A stretch of DNA of 60,175 nucleotides from JASFHF01 sp050123335 (GCA_050123335.1 JASFHH010000006.1:1-60175), one strand, 5' to 3'; numbered from the stretch's first letter, positions 34,613 through 44,263 are shown. Notes: generated by a model not told the origin, from the sequence alone. Made by a program: numbers and translations.

Positions 34613-36050
34613 AGTTAAAGTAATAAAAAACAATTATGTCTATTTTTTGTTGGGTCTTTTATTTATTGCTGTGCTAATTGGTGCTTTTGTTGCAAAAGAT
34701 TTAGCAGGTTGGATTTTTGTGTGGCTTACATTTGTTCCATTTCTATTTATAAAAGAACTACGGGAAAATAAAAAATTACTTTTTGCTGTGATTTTTATTA
34801 TAATTCTGCATAATTTAGCATCGATAACAAATGCTTATTTTTATTTGTTTCCTGGGGCTGATTCTGATGCCGCATCTTTTCACTCTAAAGCAATTGCGGT
34901 ATCCTTGGGTCATTTGAATTATATTAGTAACATTTTAGATGCTAATTTTTATATTTATATTTTATCACGTTTATTTTACTTGGGACATTCAAAGTTATTA
35001 GGCCAAGAATTATCAGTTTTAGCATTTTCATTTAGTTGTGTGATTTTAATTAGTTTGCAAAAGTTATTTGAAATTAAAAAACATCGGATATTAACTTTAT
35101 TAATTTTAGGCTTAATTCCAACTTATATGATATGGGGGTCAGTAGAATTACGCGAGTCGTTGCAATTACTATTTTTATTGTTAACCATATATTTTGGTGT
35201 GTATCTAATGACTAAAAAATCCAATAACATTATGTTTTTCATCTTTATGTTGCTATCACCTCTTTTTATGGGGATGTTTCATGTTGGATTAAGGATGATT
35301 GCACCCGGATTAGTTTGTTTATTTTCTTTTTTTATTTCAAGAGCATTTAATAGAAAGATGATTGAGGCATTGATTTATTCTTTGTTGTTAACCCTGTTAT
35401 TTATAGCGTTACAACATTTATTGATTGGTCATATGCAGTTTAAATTTGTTAACAACATACCACTTACGTTAAATAAAGTAAGCGCGTCGAAGACATCAGG
35501 TATGGCAAACACATCGAAAATAAATATGTCAGTTGTAAATATAGTTAGTGGGATTTTTTTACATAGTATGTCGGTTGCAAATATAGTTGGTGGGTTTTTC
35601 CATAGAATGGTTGCATTTATGTTGGATGTACATGGATATTTAGCACAAGTTGGTGGAAATACTTTTTATCACGTTTATTTTAATCCATCATCATACTATA
35701 CGGTGTTTGTTTCTTTATGTAAGTTTTGGGTCTATTATTTGTTTGGTCCATTTCCATGGGAATTGAATTTTAAACTTAATCTTTTTATTATGTTATATTC
35801 GTGGTTTAAAGCGGTTTTATTGGCGTGCTGTGTGGTAGATATTTTTATCAAAAAAGATTTACAAAGAAATATGCGTATTTGTATGCTTTTGATATATTTA
35901 TTGATAACGACTGTGTGGGCTTTTGGGGTTAATAATTATGGAACGGCGTTGCGTCATCAGATGTTATCTGATTGGATATTGGTTTTGTTTGGAATGCCTG
36001 TTTTAATATCATATGTAGCAAAAATTAAAAGTGTGGTATTTAAACAATGA
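34605..36050 (+). CDS. Wzy-like O-antigen/EPS polymerase (EpsG-like membrane protein)
   Basis: A 481-residue membrane protein with about ten to twelve hydrophobic segments and a loop after GLIPTYMIWGSVELRESLQL that resembles the 'P....S..LRE' motif of EpsG/Wzy-type polymerases. It would join Und-PP-linked repeat units on the periplasmic face. A 14-residue tandem duplication, MSVVNIVSGIFLHS then MSVANIVGGFFHRM (DNA 35526-35567 and 35568 onward), sits in a predicted periplasmic or membrane stretch near residue 308. Wzy proteins are too diverse to confirm by eye, but no other gene here fits better except the protein at 46917. Confidence 0.62.
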   Translation: MYEVKVIKNNYVYFLLGLLFIAVLIGAFVAKDLAGWIFVWLTFVPFLFIKELRENKKLLFAVIFIIILHNLASITNAYFYLFPGADSDAASFHSKAIAVSLGHLNYISNILDANFYIYILSRLFYLGHSKLLGQELSVLAFSFSCVILISLQKLFEIKKHRILTLLILGLIPTYMIWGSVELRESLQLLFLLLTIYFGVYLMTKKSNNIMFFIFMLLSPLFMGMFHVGLRMIAPGLVCLFSFFISRAFNRKMIEALIYSLLLTLLFIALQHLLIGHMQFKFVNNIPLTLNKVSASKTSGMANTSKINMSVVNIVSGIFLHSMSVANIVGGFFHRMVAFMLDVHGYLAQVGGNTFYHVYFNPSSYYTVFVSLCKFWVYYLFGPFPWELNFKLNLFIMLYSWFKAVLLACCVVDIFIKKDLQRNMRICMLLIYLLITTVWAFGVNNYGTALRHQMLSDWILVLFGMPVLISYVAKIKSVVFKQ

Positions 36051-37165
36051 CGAAAAAAGTTTTAATTGTTGTTAATCATCCTCGAAATATACTTACGTAT
36101 CGTTTAAATTTGATATCAAGCTTAAAAAACCATGGATATTCTGTAATTACTTGTGCTGCAAATGACGATAAGATAGCCTTAAAATTAAAAAAGAAAAATA
36201 TAGAATTTATCCCTATTGATATGCAGCCGGGCGGCATTAGTCCGATAAGAGACATTATTTCTTTATTTAGTTTATTAAAGCATATTAAGCAAATATCTCC
36301 TGATATAGTGATAAATTATACCATAAAACCAAATATTTATGGATCCATTGCTGCTCGCTTAGCGAAGGTAAAAAACATTTATTCAGTAATGACTGGTTTA
36401 GGTTATGTTTTTACCGGCAATAATCTTAAAAGAAAATTTATCCGTTTTTTCGCGAAAAGACTTTATAAACTAGCATTTAGTCAAAATAGAAAAGTTTTTT
36501 TCCAAAATCAAGATGATTTGCTTTTATTTGTAAATAAAAAAATTGTTAATAAAGAGCACACGGTTTTACTTAATGGATCTGGGGTCGATATTAATGAGTT
36601 TCCTTTGCAACAATTTCCTGATTATCGTTGCTTTTTGTTGATTTCGCGATTGTTAAAAGATAAGGGCGTAATGGAGTATATGCAAGCGGCAAAAATAATC
36701 AAACAAAAATATCCAGAAGTCAAATTTAAATTGCTGGGAAGTTGGGAAGATAAACTTAATCCGGCGTTAATAAAGAAAAATCTTGTAGACCAGTGGAAGC
36801 AAGAAGGTATAGTTGATTTTTTGGAAACGACTGATGATGTGCGTCCAGCCATGGGTTCAGCTTCTGTATATGTATTACCATCATATAGGGAAGGTACTTC
36901 AAAATCAGTTTTGGAAGCGATGGCTATGGGGAGGCCGATTATTACTACGGATGTGCCTGGATGTAGACAAACGGTACAACATGGATTGAATGGCTATCTG
37001 GTTCCAGCTAGAGATGCAGAAGAGTTGGCTGCTGCTATGGAGAGATTTATTTTGCGACCCGAATTGATATCAGTAATGGGAAAGGAAAGCCGGAAAATTG
37101 CCGAAGAAAAATATGACGTGCACAAAGTAAATAGTGTAATATTGGGCACCATAGAGATGAAGTAA
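36047..37165 (+). CDS. Glycosyltransferase family 4 (PglA/WbpU-like)
   Basis: A 372-residue GT-B enzyme. The N-domain has VVNHPRNILTYRLNLI, YTIKPNIYGSIAARLA and MTGLGYVFTG, features shared with HexNAc transferases that act on Und-PP-linked sugars such as PglA and its relatives. The C-domain has LLISRLLKDKGVMEYMQAA and SYREGTSKSVLEAMAMGRPIITTD (E-x7-E). It overlaps the polymerase by four bases and is followed by the TviB/TviC pair, so GalNAcA or a related uronic acid may be its donor, by context only. Confidence 0.82.
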   Translation: MTKKVLIVVNHPRNILTYRLNLISSLKNHGYSVITCAANDDKIALKLKKKNIEFIPIDMQPGGISPIRDIISLFSLLKHIKQISPDIVINYTIKPNIYGSIAARLAKVKNIYSVMTGLGYVFTGNNLKRKFIRFFAKRLYKLAFSQNRKVFFQNQDDLLLFVNKKIVNKEHTVLLNGSGVDINEFPLQQFPDYRCFLLISRLLKDKGVMEYMQAAKIIKQKYPEVKFKLLGSWEDKLNPALIKKNLVDQWKQEGIVDFLETTDDVRPAMGSASVYVLPSYREGTSKSVLEAMAMGRPIITTDVPGCRQTVQHGLNGYLVPARDAEELAAAMERFILRPELISVMGKESRKIAEEKYDVHKVNSVILGTIEMK

Positions 37166-37184
37166 TACAAGTGGGCGTCATTTT

Positions 37185-38471
37185 ATGGTCAAAAATAGAA
37201 CAATTTCGGTAATCGGTCTTGGTTATGTTGGTTTGCCATTAGCTGTGGCTTTTGGGCAGAAATGTCATGTGATTGGATTTGATATTAATAGAGTTAGAAT
37301 TGACCAATTAAGCAAAAATATTGATGAGACTGGTGAGGTAGATGCCGAGGAGCTTAAAACAGCTGATATTCATTTTACTTCTACGATGACAGACTTAAAA
37401 CAAGCAGATTTTCATATTATTGCAGTTCCTACGCCAATTGATAAAGCTAAACAACCAAATTTAAATATATTGCTAAGAGCTTCAGCGATAGTTGGTGCAC
37501 AACTTAAAAAAGGCGATATTGTTGTTTATGAGTCAACAGTTTATCCGGGAGCCACAGAAGAAAAATGTGTTCCGGTTTTAGAGCAGGAATCCGGTTTGAA
37601 ATGTGGCGAAGATTTTTTTATTGGTTACTCACCAGAAAGAATTAATCCAGGGGATAAAGAACATACATTTACTAAAATTACTAAAGTGGTTTCTGGTCAG
37701 AACGCAGAGGTGCTGGATATTGTTGCTGAAGTTTATGGTAGTGTTGTCGAAGCTGGTGTATATAAAGTTTCTAGTATAAAAGTTGCTGAAGCTGCTAAAG
37801 TAATTGAAAATACTCAGCGTGATTTAAACATAGCTTTAGTTAACGAATTGGCTTTGATTTTTAATAAATTAAATATTGATACTATGGAAGTATTAAAAGC
37901 AGCAGGAACCAAATGGAATTTTTTACCATTTACTCCTGGATTAGTTGGTGGGCATTGTATTGGCGTTGATCCTTTTTATTTAACTCATAAAGCAGATATA
38001 ATTGGTTTACATCCGCAAGTTATTTTAGCAGGACGGCGTGTTAATGATAATATGGGAAAATATATTGCTGAACAAACCATTAAACAATTAATTCATCTGG
38101 GATGTTCAGTTAAAAATACTAAGATAGGTATTTTAGGTTTAACTTTCAAAGAAAATTGCCCGGATGTGCGTAATACTAGAGTTATTGATATTTATAATGA
38201 ATTAAAAGAATATGGTGTTAATGTATTGGTGCACGATCCTGTTGCAGATGTTACAGTAGCTAAAAATAAATATAATGTTGATTTGTGTGAATGGAATAAT
38301 TTAACAGAACTTGATGCGATAATTTTAGCTGTACCGCACAAAGAGTTTTTACAACAAGATTTGGAACAATTTGTTAGTAAATTAAATTCGACTAAATTAG
38401 TAGTTGATGTTAAAAGTAAATTAGATGCAAATCAATTAACAAAATTAGGAATTAAGGTTTGGCGCTTATGA
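37185..38471 (+). CDS. tviB: UDP-N-acetyl-D-hexosamine 6-dehydrogenase (TviB/WbpO-like)
   Basis: A 428-residue UDP-sugar dehydrogenase: NAD loop GLGYVGLPLA (11-20), AVPTPID, YESTVYPGATEE, GYSPERINPGD, and the catalytic cysteine in GGHCIGVDPFYL. The order and wording follow TviB/VipA/WbpO, which oxidise UDP-GlcNAc or UDP-GalNAc to the uronic acid. A TviC-type epimerase overlaps the 3' end, as in the Vi-antigen locus. The product UDP-GlcNAcA could also feed WbpB at 16090, filling the role of WbpA, for which no separate gene is seen. Confidence 0.9.
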   Translation: MVKNRTISVIGLGYVGLPLAVAFGQKCHVIGFDINRVRIDQLSKNIDETGEVDAEELKTADIHFTSTMTDLKQADFHIIAVPTPIDKAKQPNLNILLRASAIVGAQLKKGDIVVYESTVYPGATEEKCVPVLEQESGLKCGEDFFIGYSPERINPGDKEHTFTKITKVVSGQNAEVLDIVAEVYGSVVEAGVYKVSSIKVAEAAKVIENTQRDLNIALVNELALIFNKLNIDTMEVLKAAGTKWNFLPFTPGLVGGHCIGVDPFYLTHKADIIGLHPQVILAGRRVNDNMGKYIAEQTIKQLIHLGCSVKNTKIGILGLTFKENCPDVRNTRVIDIYNELKEYGVNVLVHDPVADVTVAKNKYNVDLCEWNNLTELDAIILAVPHKEFLQQDLEQFVSKLNSTKLVVDVKSKLDANQLTKLGIKVWRL

Positions 38472-39487
38472 TGACAGCATATGAAAAAGTTAAACAGCAT
38501 TTGCGGCAAAATCAATATAAATGGCTGATCACTGGTGTTGCTGGTTTTATTGGTTCTAATTTATTACAAGCATTATTGGAATTAAACCAAATAGTAGTTG
38601 GTTTTGATGATTTTTCTACTGGTCATCAACGTAATCTTGATGATGTTTTAAATTCTGTTGATTCTGATTTAAAAAACAATTTTACTTTTTATAAAGGCGA
38701 TATTAGATCGTTAGATGCTTGTCGCAAAGTGGTTTTCGAAGTTGATTTTGTTTTGCATCAGGCTGCTTTAGGAAGTGTGCCACGCTCAATTAAAACTCCT
38801 GAATTAACTAATGCAGTTAATGTTGACGGTTTTTTAAATATGATGATTGCGGCTCGCGAAGCAGGTGTTAAGCGTTTTGTGTATGCGTCTTCGAGTTCAG
38901 CTTATGGTGATTCGCCAATTTTACCTAAAGTGGAAACACATACTGGTAATCCGTTATCTCCTTATGCAGTATCCAAATACGTTAATGAGCTTTATGCCAA
39001 AGCATTTGAAAATTGTTATGATATGCAGCTTATAGGATTACGTTATTTCAATGTTTTTGGTGCCAGGCAAGATCCGCATAGCACTTATGCTGCGGTTATT
39101 CCAACATGGGTTGCAGCGCTTTTAAGCAACAGTTCAGCGTTTATTAATGGTGATGGCAGTACTACTAGAGATTTTTGTTATATAGATAATGTAGTTCAAG
39201 CCAATTTACTGGCAGCGCTGACAGTAAATAAAGATGCATTAGGGCATGTTTATAATGTGGCATATGGCGAACAAACTTCTTTGAATCAACTTTATGAGTT
39301 AATTAAACTCAATCTTGGGATTGATTCTAATATAAAACCAACTTATAGAGATTTTAGAGTAGGTGATGTTAAGCATTCATTAGCAGATATTAGTAAAGCT
39401 AAAGAATTATTGGGATATGATCCTATATATGATATTAAAAGCGGTATAAAAATTGCCATGGATTGGTATGTGCAACATTTAGTGTGA
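38468..39487 (+). CDS. tviC: UDP-N-acetylhexosamine(-uronate) C4-epimerase (TviC/WbpP-like)
   Basis: A 339-residue extended SDR. It shows ITGVAGFIGSNLLQALL, DDFSTGHQRNL, HQAALGSVPRSI, SSSSAYGD, the catalytic YAVSKY, and LRYFNVFGARQDP, which together are characteristic of WbpP/TviC (UDP-GlcNAc/GlcNAcA 4-epimerase). With the preceding dehydrogenase it would yield UDP-GalNAcA. The start is ATG 38468 or 38471, overlapping the tviB stop. It is the last gene before a 190-base gap. Confidence 0.9.
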   Translation: MMTAYEKVKQHLRQNQYKWLITGVAGFIGSNLLQALLELNQIVVGFDDFSTGHQRNLDDVLNSVDSDLKNNFTFYKGDIRSLDACRKVVFEVDFVLHQAALGSVPRSIKTPELTNAVNVDGFLNMMIAAREAGVKRFVYASSSSAYGDSPILPKVETHTGNPLSPYAVSKYVNELYAKAFENCYDMQLIGLRYFNVFGARQDPHSTYAAVIPTWVAALLSNSSAFINGDGSTTRDFCYIDNVVQANLLAALTVNKDALGHVYNVAYGEQTSLNQLYELIKLNLGIDSNIKPTYRDFRVGDVKHSLADISKAKELLGYDPIYDIKSGIKIAMDWYVQHLV

Positions 39488-39678
39488 TAGTTCTTATAAG
39501 CACATAGTAACTATTCAGCCTATTTTTTAAATATTTTTTAAAAAAATTGTGGCATTCTTTCACCGGGAAAAAATCCTGTTGTAGCAAAGAGAACTAAGAA
39601 AATGCAGTTGCCTTGTTTTTCATCATCCGCATGTGGAAAAAAGGCTTATGCCCAAAGTGTTTGTAATAGTAGATAAGA

Positions 39679-41226
39679 GTGAAGAAAGTGAGCAAGGTTG
39701 ACTTACAGTTGGTTAGATTTAGATTTGCTATTTCGGCAATTAGTAATACATTAAAGTCTTTACTCGGGTTTATTACCACTTTAATTATTGCTAGAGCTTT
39801 GGGCGCTCATTTATACGGAAATTTTGTTTTTTTGGTTGGTTTTTTCTGCGCTTATCGTTCATTTTCTGATTTGGGAACTTCAAGAGCATTTTACTATTTT
39901 ATTACTCAACGGAGCCGTTCAGCAAAATTTATTGCGGCCTATTTTCTTTGGTTAGCAGTGCAGTGTTTAATTCCAGTGATTTTGATTGGGTTTATTTTGC
40001 CTCATTCGTTGATTAATTTTGTTTGGGTCGGATTACCAAAATGGTTAATAGTACTGGCTTTTTTAGCAATTTTTTTAAGAGATCAGGCTTGGCAGATAAT
40101 TATATCGTTATTTGAATCAAAGCGTTTGACGCATAAAATTCAACCCATTAATTTTGGTACAGCAATAGTGCATTTACTGGCAGTGTTATTTTTGATATGG
40201 GTGCATTTGTTTAATTTGAAGATATTGTTTGGCTTAATTGTTGTTGAATATTTTATTTTTATGTGTTTTGGGTTGGGTTTATTTATTAAAGATTCGTATA
40301 ATAAATCTTTCCAGGCTGTTATTCCGGAAGGGTTTATAACCGCTTTTAAAGGATATTGTGTCTATTGTATACCGTTAATATGGTTTGCTGTATTAACTTT
40401 TTTTTACAGTTTAGCAGACCGTTGGTTTTTGCAGCATTATAGTGGATCAGTAGCGCAAGCTTATTATGGTATCGGCGCCTATTTTTCTAATGGTTGTTTG
40501 ATTGCGACTACTTCTATTTTGAATGTTTTTATAAAAGAGATTTCAGAGGCAAATTACCAGAAGAATATTGCTCGAATGAAACATTTATATACTAAAGCTA
40601 TGGTGTTTTTATTTATGTTAACAGCGGTGTTAATTGGCGCATTAGTTCCTTGGTCTAAGTTTATAGTGGCTAAAATTTTAGGGCCATCATATGTAGCTGG
40701 ATATATAGCTTTTGCCATTATGCTATTGTTTCCTGTTCACCAAACTATGGATAGCATATGTCAGTCTATGTACTATGCTACAGGAGATACTAAGACAGTT
40801 GCATTTATTTTATCGATTTTTAGGATCATCAGTATTCCAGTATCATTTTTTGTTTTGGCAACACCGACTGCTTTTATACCAGCGTTACATTCTGGAGCGG
40901 TTGGTTTGGCTATCAAGATGGTAGTCTTAAATATTTTAACAGTTAATGCGATGGCTTGGGTGATTGCCAGAAAAAATAACTGGCGATTTATGTGGGAATT
41001 TCAGGTATTTGGATTTATTTTTGTGTTATTAATTGGGTTTATGTTTAAATTTTTGATTGGATTGCTAGACCTTCCAGTGTTAGTGCAGTTTGGTGCTTCT
41101 CTTTGCTGTTATTTATTGTTTTTTGGGATGGTGGGCTTTCGATATCCCATGTTGTTTGGATTACAACAGCAGGAAGTGAATGATATTTTTCGTAGTTTTT
41201 GTTTTTTTCTTAAAAAGAAAAACTAA
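39679..41226 (+). CDS. Wzx-like polysaccharide flippase (MOP superfamily), second copy
   Basis: A 515-residue integral membrane protein with twelve to fourteen hydrophobic segments. The N-terminus, FRFAISAISNTLKSLLGFI then IIARALGAHLYGNFVFLV, is typical of MOP exporters. It is longer than, and clearly different from, the copy at 23593. It starts at GTG 39679 or 39688 after a 191-base gap in which no gene was recognised. Palindromic element D follows it directly. Two flippases in one locus suggest two export substrates or a composite locus. Confidence 0.8.
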   Translation: MKKVSKVDLQLVRFRFAISAISNTLKSLLGFITTLIIARALGAHLYGNFVFLVGFFCAYRSFSDLGTSRAFYYFITQRSRSAKFIAAYFLWLAVQCLIPVILIGFILPHSLINFVWVGLPKWLIVLAFLAIFLRDQAWQIIISLFESKRLTHKIQPINFGTAIVHLLAVLFLIWVHLFNLKILFGLIVVEYFIFMCFGLGLFIKDSYNKSFQAVIPEGFITAFKGYCVYCIPLIWFAVLTFFYSLADRWFLQHYSGSVAQAYYGIGAYFSNGCLIATTSILNVFIKEISEANYQKNIARMKHLYTKAMVFLFMLTAVLIGALVPWSKFIVAKILGPSYVAGYIAFAIMLLFPVHQTMDSICQSMYYATGDTKTVAFILSIFRIISIPVSFFVLATPTAFIPALHSGAVGLAIKMVVLNILTVNAMAWVIARKNNWRFMWEFQVFGFIFVLLIGFMFKFLIGLLDLPVLVQFGASLCCYLLFFGMVGFRYPMLFGLQQQEVNDIFRSFCFFLKKKN

Positions 41227-41238
41227 TATTTATACTAA

Positions 41239-41384
41239 TCGCCAATGAAGAAGCCGGATTTGTAGCACACTAATTGTTACCTGGTGTTAATATTGGAACT
41301 CATGATTTTACAAAAACAAGCTAGTTGTAAAATCATGAGTTCCAATTTAAACTGGCAGTTTAAATCCGGCTTTTTCATTGGCGA
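41239..41384. repeat. Palindromic repeat element D
   Basis: A 146-bp palindrome. The outer arms TCGCCAATGAA.AAGCCGG (41239) and CCGGCTTTTTCATTGGCGA (to 41384) are inverted copies. A nested perfect stem TTGGAACTCATGATTTTACA pairs with TGTAAAATCATGAGTTCCAA, with a small CTAG loop at the centre. It has no gene. It lies between the second flippase and the DegT/transketolase genes, whose GAGGTG ribosome site is just outside it. Confidence 0.78.
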
Positions 41385-41402
41385 GCGATATAGAGGTGTT
41401 TT

Positions 41403-42518
41403 ATGAATGATACAAGAAAAGTTCCTTTTTTTAATTATAAATTTTTTCATCAGCAATATGGGGAAGAATTGCTGAGTATTATGAATGATGTTTTAAAGCG
41501 CGGAGCGTTTATTTTGCAAAATGATTTGTTGGAGTTTGAGCAACAATTTGCGCAATATTTAGGGGTTAAATATGCGGTGGGAGTGGCTAACTGTACCGAT
41601 GGTTTGTTGATGGCATGTCGTTGTGCGGATATTGCTGCGGGAGATGAGGTTATTTTGCCATCTAATACTTTTGTGGCTACGGCTGCCGCAGTGCACCGTA
41701 CCGGAGCTAAGCCGGTGTTGATTGAGTGTGGTGAGGACCATCTTATGCTTCCTGATGCTATTGAAGCAGCAATTACCAAAAAGACCAAAGCTATTATGCC
41801 GGTACAACTTAATGGTCGAGTGTGTAATATGGATCAAATTATGCAGGTTGCCAAAAAGCATAACTTGTTTGTTATTGAAGATGCAGCACAAGCTTTGGGA
41901 GCAAAGTTGGATGGTAAAATGGCAGGAACTTTTGGCAAAGCTGCTGCATTTAGTTTTTACCCCGCTAAAGTTTTGGGTTGCTTTGGAGATGGTGGCATGG
42001 TGGTTACCAATGAGGCCGAGATCGCTGAAAAATGCTTGCTGCAGCGTGATCATGGCCGCAACCATGAGGGAGAGGTGGTTGTTTGGGGAGGTAACTCCAG
42101 GTTGGATAATTTGCAAGCAGCTATATTAAGCTTTTTTTTAGCTAGATTTGATGAGGTAATAGCTAAGCGCCGACATATAGCTAGCCTATATAATGATAGA
42201 CTTTGCAATATTCAAGAGCTATTATTACCACCAGCACCTAGCATAAATTCTGACCATTTCGATGTGTTTCAAAACTATGAAATTGAGGCAGAGAATCGGG
42301 ATGCATTACAGGATTACCTAAAATCAGTAGGAATTGGAACGTTAAGGCAGTGGGGAGGAAAAGCTATTCATCAGTTTGATCAGTTAGGCTTTGATGTTCA
42401 TTTACCTCTTACGGATAGGATGATATCTCGGGCGCTGATGTTGCCGTTGAATATGTCGCTTACAGACGAAGATGTAGAATATGTTTGTGCGCATGTGCAA
42501 AAATTTTATCATAAATAG
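41403..42518 (+). CDS. DegT/DnrJ/EryC1 family sugar aminotransferase
   Basis: A 371-residue PLP enzyme: GRGAFILQNDL-type N-terminal region, ANCTDGLLMA (62-71), PSNTFVATAAA, VIEDAAQALGA (157-167) and FSFYPAKVLGCFGDGG, in which Lys189 binds PLP. It aminates or, less often, dehydrates a keto sugar nucleotide. Its neighbours are unusual: a two-subunit transketolase follows immediately. Codons here are somewhat richer in G and C than in nearby genes, for example around 41640-41760, which may reflect separate transfer. Substrate unknown. Confidence 0.83.
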   Translation: MNDTRKVPFFNYKFFHQQYGEELLSIMNDVLKRGAFILQNDLLEFEQQFAQYLGVKYAVGVANCTDGLLMACRCADIAAGDEVILPSNTFVATAAAVHRTGAKPVLIECGEDHLMLPDAIEAAITKKTKAIMPVQLNGRVCNMDQIMQVAKKHNLFVIEDAAQALGAKLDGKMAGTFGKAAAFSFYPAKVLGCFGDGGMVVTNEAEIAEKCLLQRDHGRNHEGEVVVWGGNSRLDNLQAAILSFFLARFDEVIAKRRHIASLYNDRLCNIQELLLPPAPSINSDHFDVFQNYEIEAENRDALQDYLKSVGIGTLRQWGGKAIHQFDQLGFDVHLPLTDRMISRALMLPLNMSLTDEDVEYVCAHVQKFYHK

Positions 42519-42530
42519 GGCAGAGTAGAA

Positions 42531-43343
42531 TTGGTTACTACAGAAGAATTAGCAGCAAGGGTTCGTAAACATGTTGTGCATATGACTAATCGGGGCAAAA
42601 GCTCACATGTTGGTTCGGCGCTTTCAATTGCCGATTTATTAGCAGTATTATACGGTAAAGTTTTATCAGTTAATTCCAGTGATCCAGCATGGGTAGATCG
42701 GGATAGATTTATTTTAAGTAAAGGTCATGCTGGTGCTGCAGTATATGCTACTTTAGCGGAATCAGATTTTTTTGATACGGAAGTTTTAAAAACTCATTAT
42801 CAGGATGATTCTATTTTAAGTGGACATGTGTCACATAAAGGAATTCCAGGAGTTGAGATCTCAACAGGTTCATTAGGTCATGGTTTATCTATTGCATGCG
42901 GTATGGCATATAATGCAAAACTGCAGCAACAAAAACATAAAGTGTACGTTTTACTTGGAGATGGAGAGTGTGATGAGGGTTCTAATTGGGAGGCGGTTTT
43001 ATTTGCAGCTCATCACAAACTAGATAATTTAGTTGCTATTGTTGATTACAATAAAATTCAAAGTTTAGCAGCAGTTGAAACCACTTTAAATTTAGAGCCT
43101 TTTATAGATAAATGGCAAGCATTTGGTTGGGGTGTTCAGGATATCGATGGGCATAATCATGCTCAAATAGAGAGTGTTTTACAAAGTCTACCTTTTGCAG
43201 TTGGCAAACCAAATTGTGTTATTGCGCATACAACCAAAGGAAAAGGAGTATCTTTCATGGAGAACACAGTGCTCTGGCATTATAGATCGCCACAAGATGA
43301 AGAGTATCTTGCAGCGGTTAAGGAGTTAGAGGCGCAATCATGA
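42531..43343 (+). CDS. Transketolase, N-terminal (ThDP-binding) subunit
   Basis: A 270-residue half-transketolase: HVGSALSIADLLAVLYG, FILSKGHAGAAVYATLAE, STGSLGHGLSIACGMAYNA and the ThDP motif GDGECDEGSNWEA...DYNKIQ, complete with metal ligands. It starts at TTG 42531 and overlaps its partner subunit (43340) by four bases. Split transketolases of this kind occur in sugar and antibiotic clusters, where they may transfer two-carbon units or act on modified sugars. It lies between an aminotransferase and a glycosyltransferase, so a role in making an unusual, perhaps branched, sugar is plausible but unproven. Confidence 0.88.
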   Translation: MVTTEELAARVRKHVVHMTNRGKSSHVGSALSIADLLAVLYGKVLSVNSSDPAWVDRDRFILSKGHAGAAVYATLAESDFFDTEVLKTHYQDDSILSGHVSHKGIPGVEISTGSLGHGLSIACGMAYNAKLQQQKHKVYVLLGDGECDEGSNWEAVLFAAHHKLDNLVAIVDYNKIQSLAAVETTLNLEPFIDKWQAFGWGVQDIDGHNHAQIESVLQSLPFAVGKPNCVIAHTTKGKGVSFMENTVLWHYRSPQDEEYLAAVKELEAQS

Positions 43344-44260
43344 GAGATACTTTTATAAAGGCATTAACAGCGTTAGCTGAGAAAGACTCAAGAATTATGC
43401 TTATAACGAGTGACGTTGGTTTTGGAGTGTTAACCAATTTTGCAGAGCGCTTTCCTAACCAGTTTTTAAATGTGGGGGTTGCTGAACAAAACATGACTGG
43501 TGTGGCAACTGGGATGGCGTTAGAAAATAGAATAGTATTTACTTATTCTATTGCTAATTTTCCCACCTTAAGATGTCTGGAGCAAATTCGTAATGATGCG
43601 GCATATCATGATGTAAATGTTAAAATAGTTTCAATAGGTGGTGGGTTTTCATACGGTGCGCTTGGTATGTCTCATCATGCAACCGAAGATATAGCAATTA
43701 TGAGAGCTTTGCCGATTAAAGTTATGGTTCCTGGAACTTTGTGGGAAGTGGAACAGGCTACAAAAGCTTTAATAGACATTTCTGGCACGTGTTATTTACG
43801 TTTGGATAAATCTCATGCGGGTAATGTGGATTATCAAGATAAAACATTTGTATTTGGAAAGGCATGCAGAATTAAAGATGGAAATGATATAACTTTAATT
43901 GCAGCTGGGGGAATTCTTGCAGATGTTATTGAGGCAGCAGAAATTTTAGCACAACAAGGGATTCAATGCCGAGTAGTTAGCATGCATACTATTAATCCTA
44001 TAGATGAAGATGAAATAATTAGCGCAGCAAAAGAAACTGGAGGAATTGTAACAGTTGAAGAACACACAGTGCATGGTGGCTTGGGAGGAGCTATTGCAGA
44101 AATCAGTCTTGAGAGTGGAGTATTGCCTAGAAAGTTTTATCGTATTGGATTGCGGGATGGGTTTTCAATGATAGTTGGAAGTCAAACTCATTTGAAGAAA
44201 GTTTATAATATGGATGTTACAGCGATAGTAACAAAAGTTAAGTCCATATTAGGAAAATAA
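43340..44260 (+). CDS. Transketolase, C-terminal (pyrimidine-binding) subunit
   Basis: A 306-residue protein carrying the PYR and C-terminal transketolase domains. Motifs are LITSDVGFG, RFPNQFLNVGVAEQNMTGVATGMAL with the catalytic Glu of the PYR domain, YGALGMSHHATEDIAIMRALP, and GIVTVEEHTVHGGLGGA at the C-terminal domain. It needs the 42531 subunit to form the active site. The pair is separate from any pentose-phosphate genes, which argues against a housekeeping role. Confidence 0.88.
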   Translation: MRDTFIKALTALAEKDSRIMLITSDVGFGVLTNFAERFPNQFLNVGVAEQNMTGVATGMALENRIVFTYSIANFPTLRCLEQIRNDAAYHDVNVKIVSIGGGFSYGALGMSHHATEDIAIMRALPIKVMVPGTLWEVEQATKALIDISGTCYLRLDKSHAGNVDYQDKTFVFGKACRIKDGNDITLIAAGGILADVIEAAEILAQQGIQCRVVSMHTINPIDEDEIISAAKETGGIVTVEEHTVHGGLGGAIAEISLESGVLPRKFYRIGLRDGFSMIVGSQTHLKKVYNMDVTAIVTKVKSILGK

Positions 44261-44263
44261 CTT

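Noticed and set aside
39488..39678. Possible fifth palindrome or small RNA before the second flippase
   Set aside because: Only short A/T runs and no consistent long inverted repeat were found.
41559..42116. Long antisense frame across the DegT aminotransferase
   Set aside because: It mirrors a well-supported gene, is rich in His/Ser/Thr typical of antisense translation, and matches no family I know.
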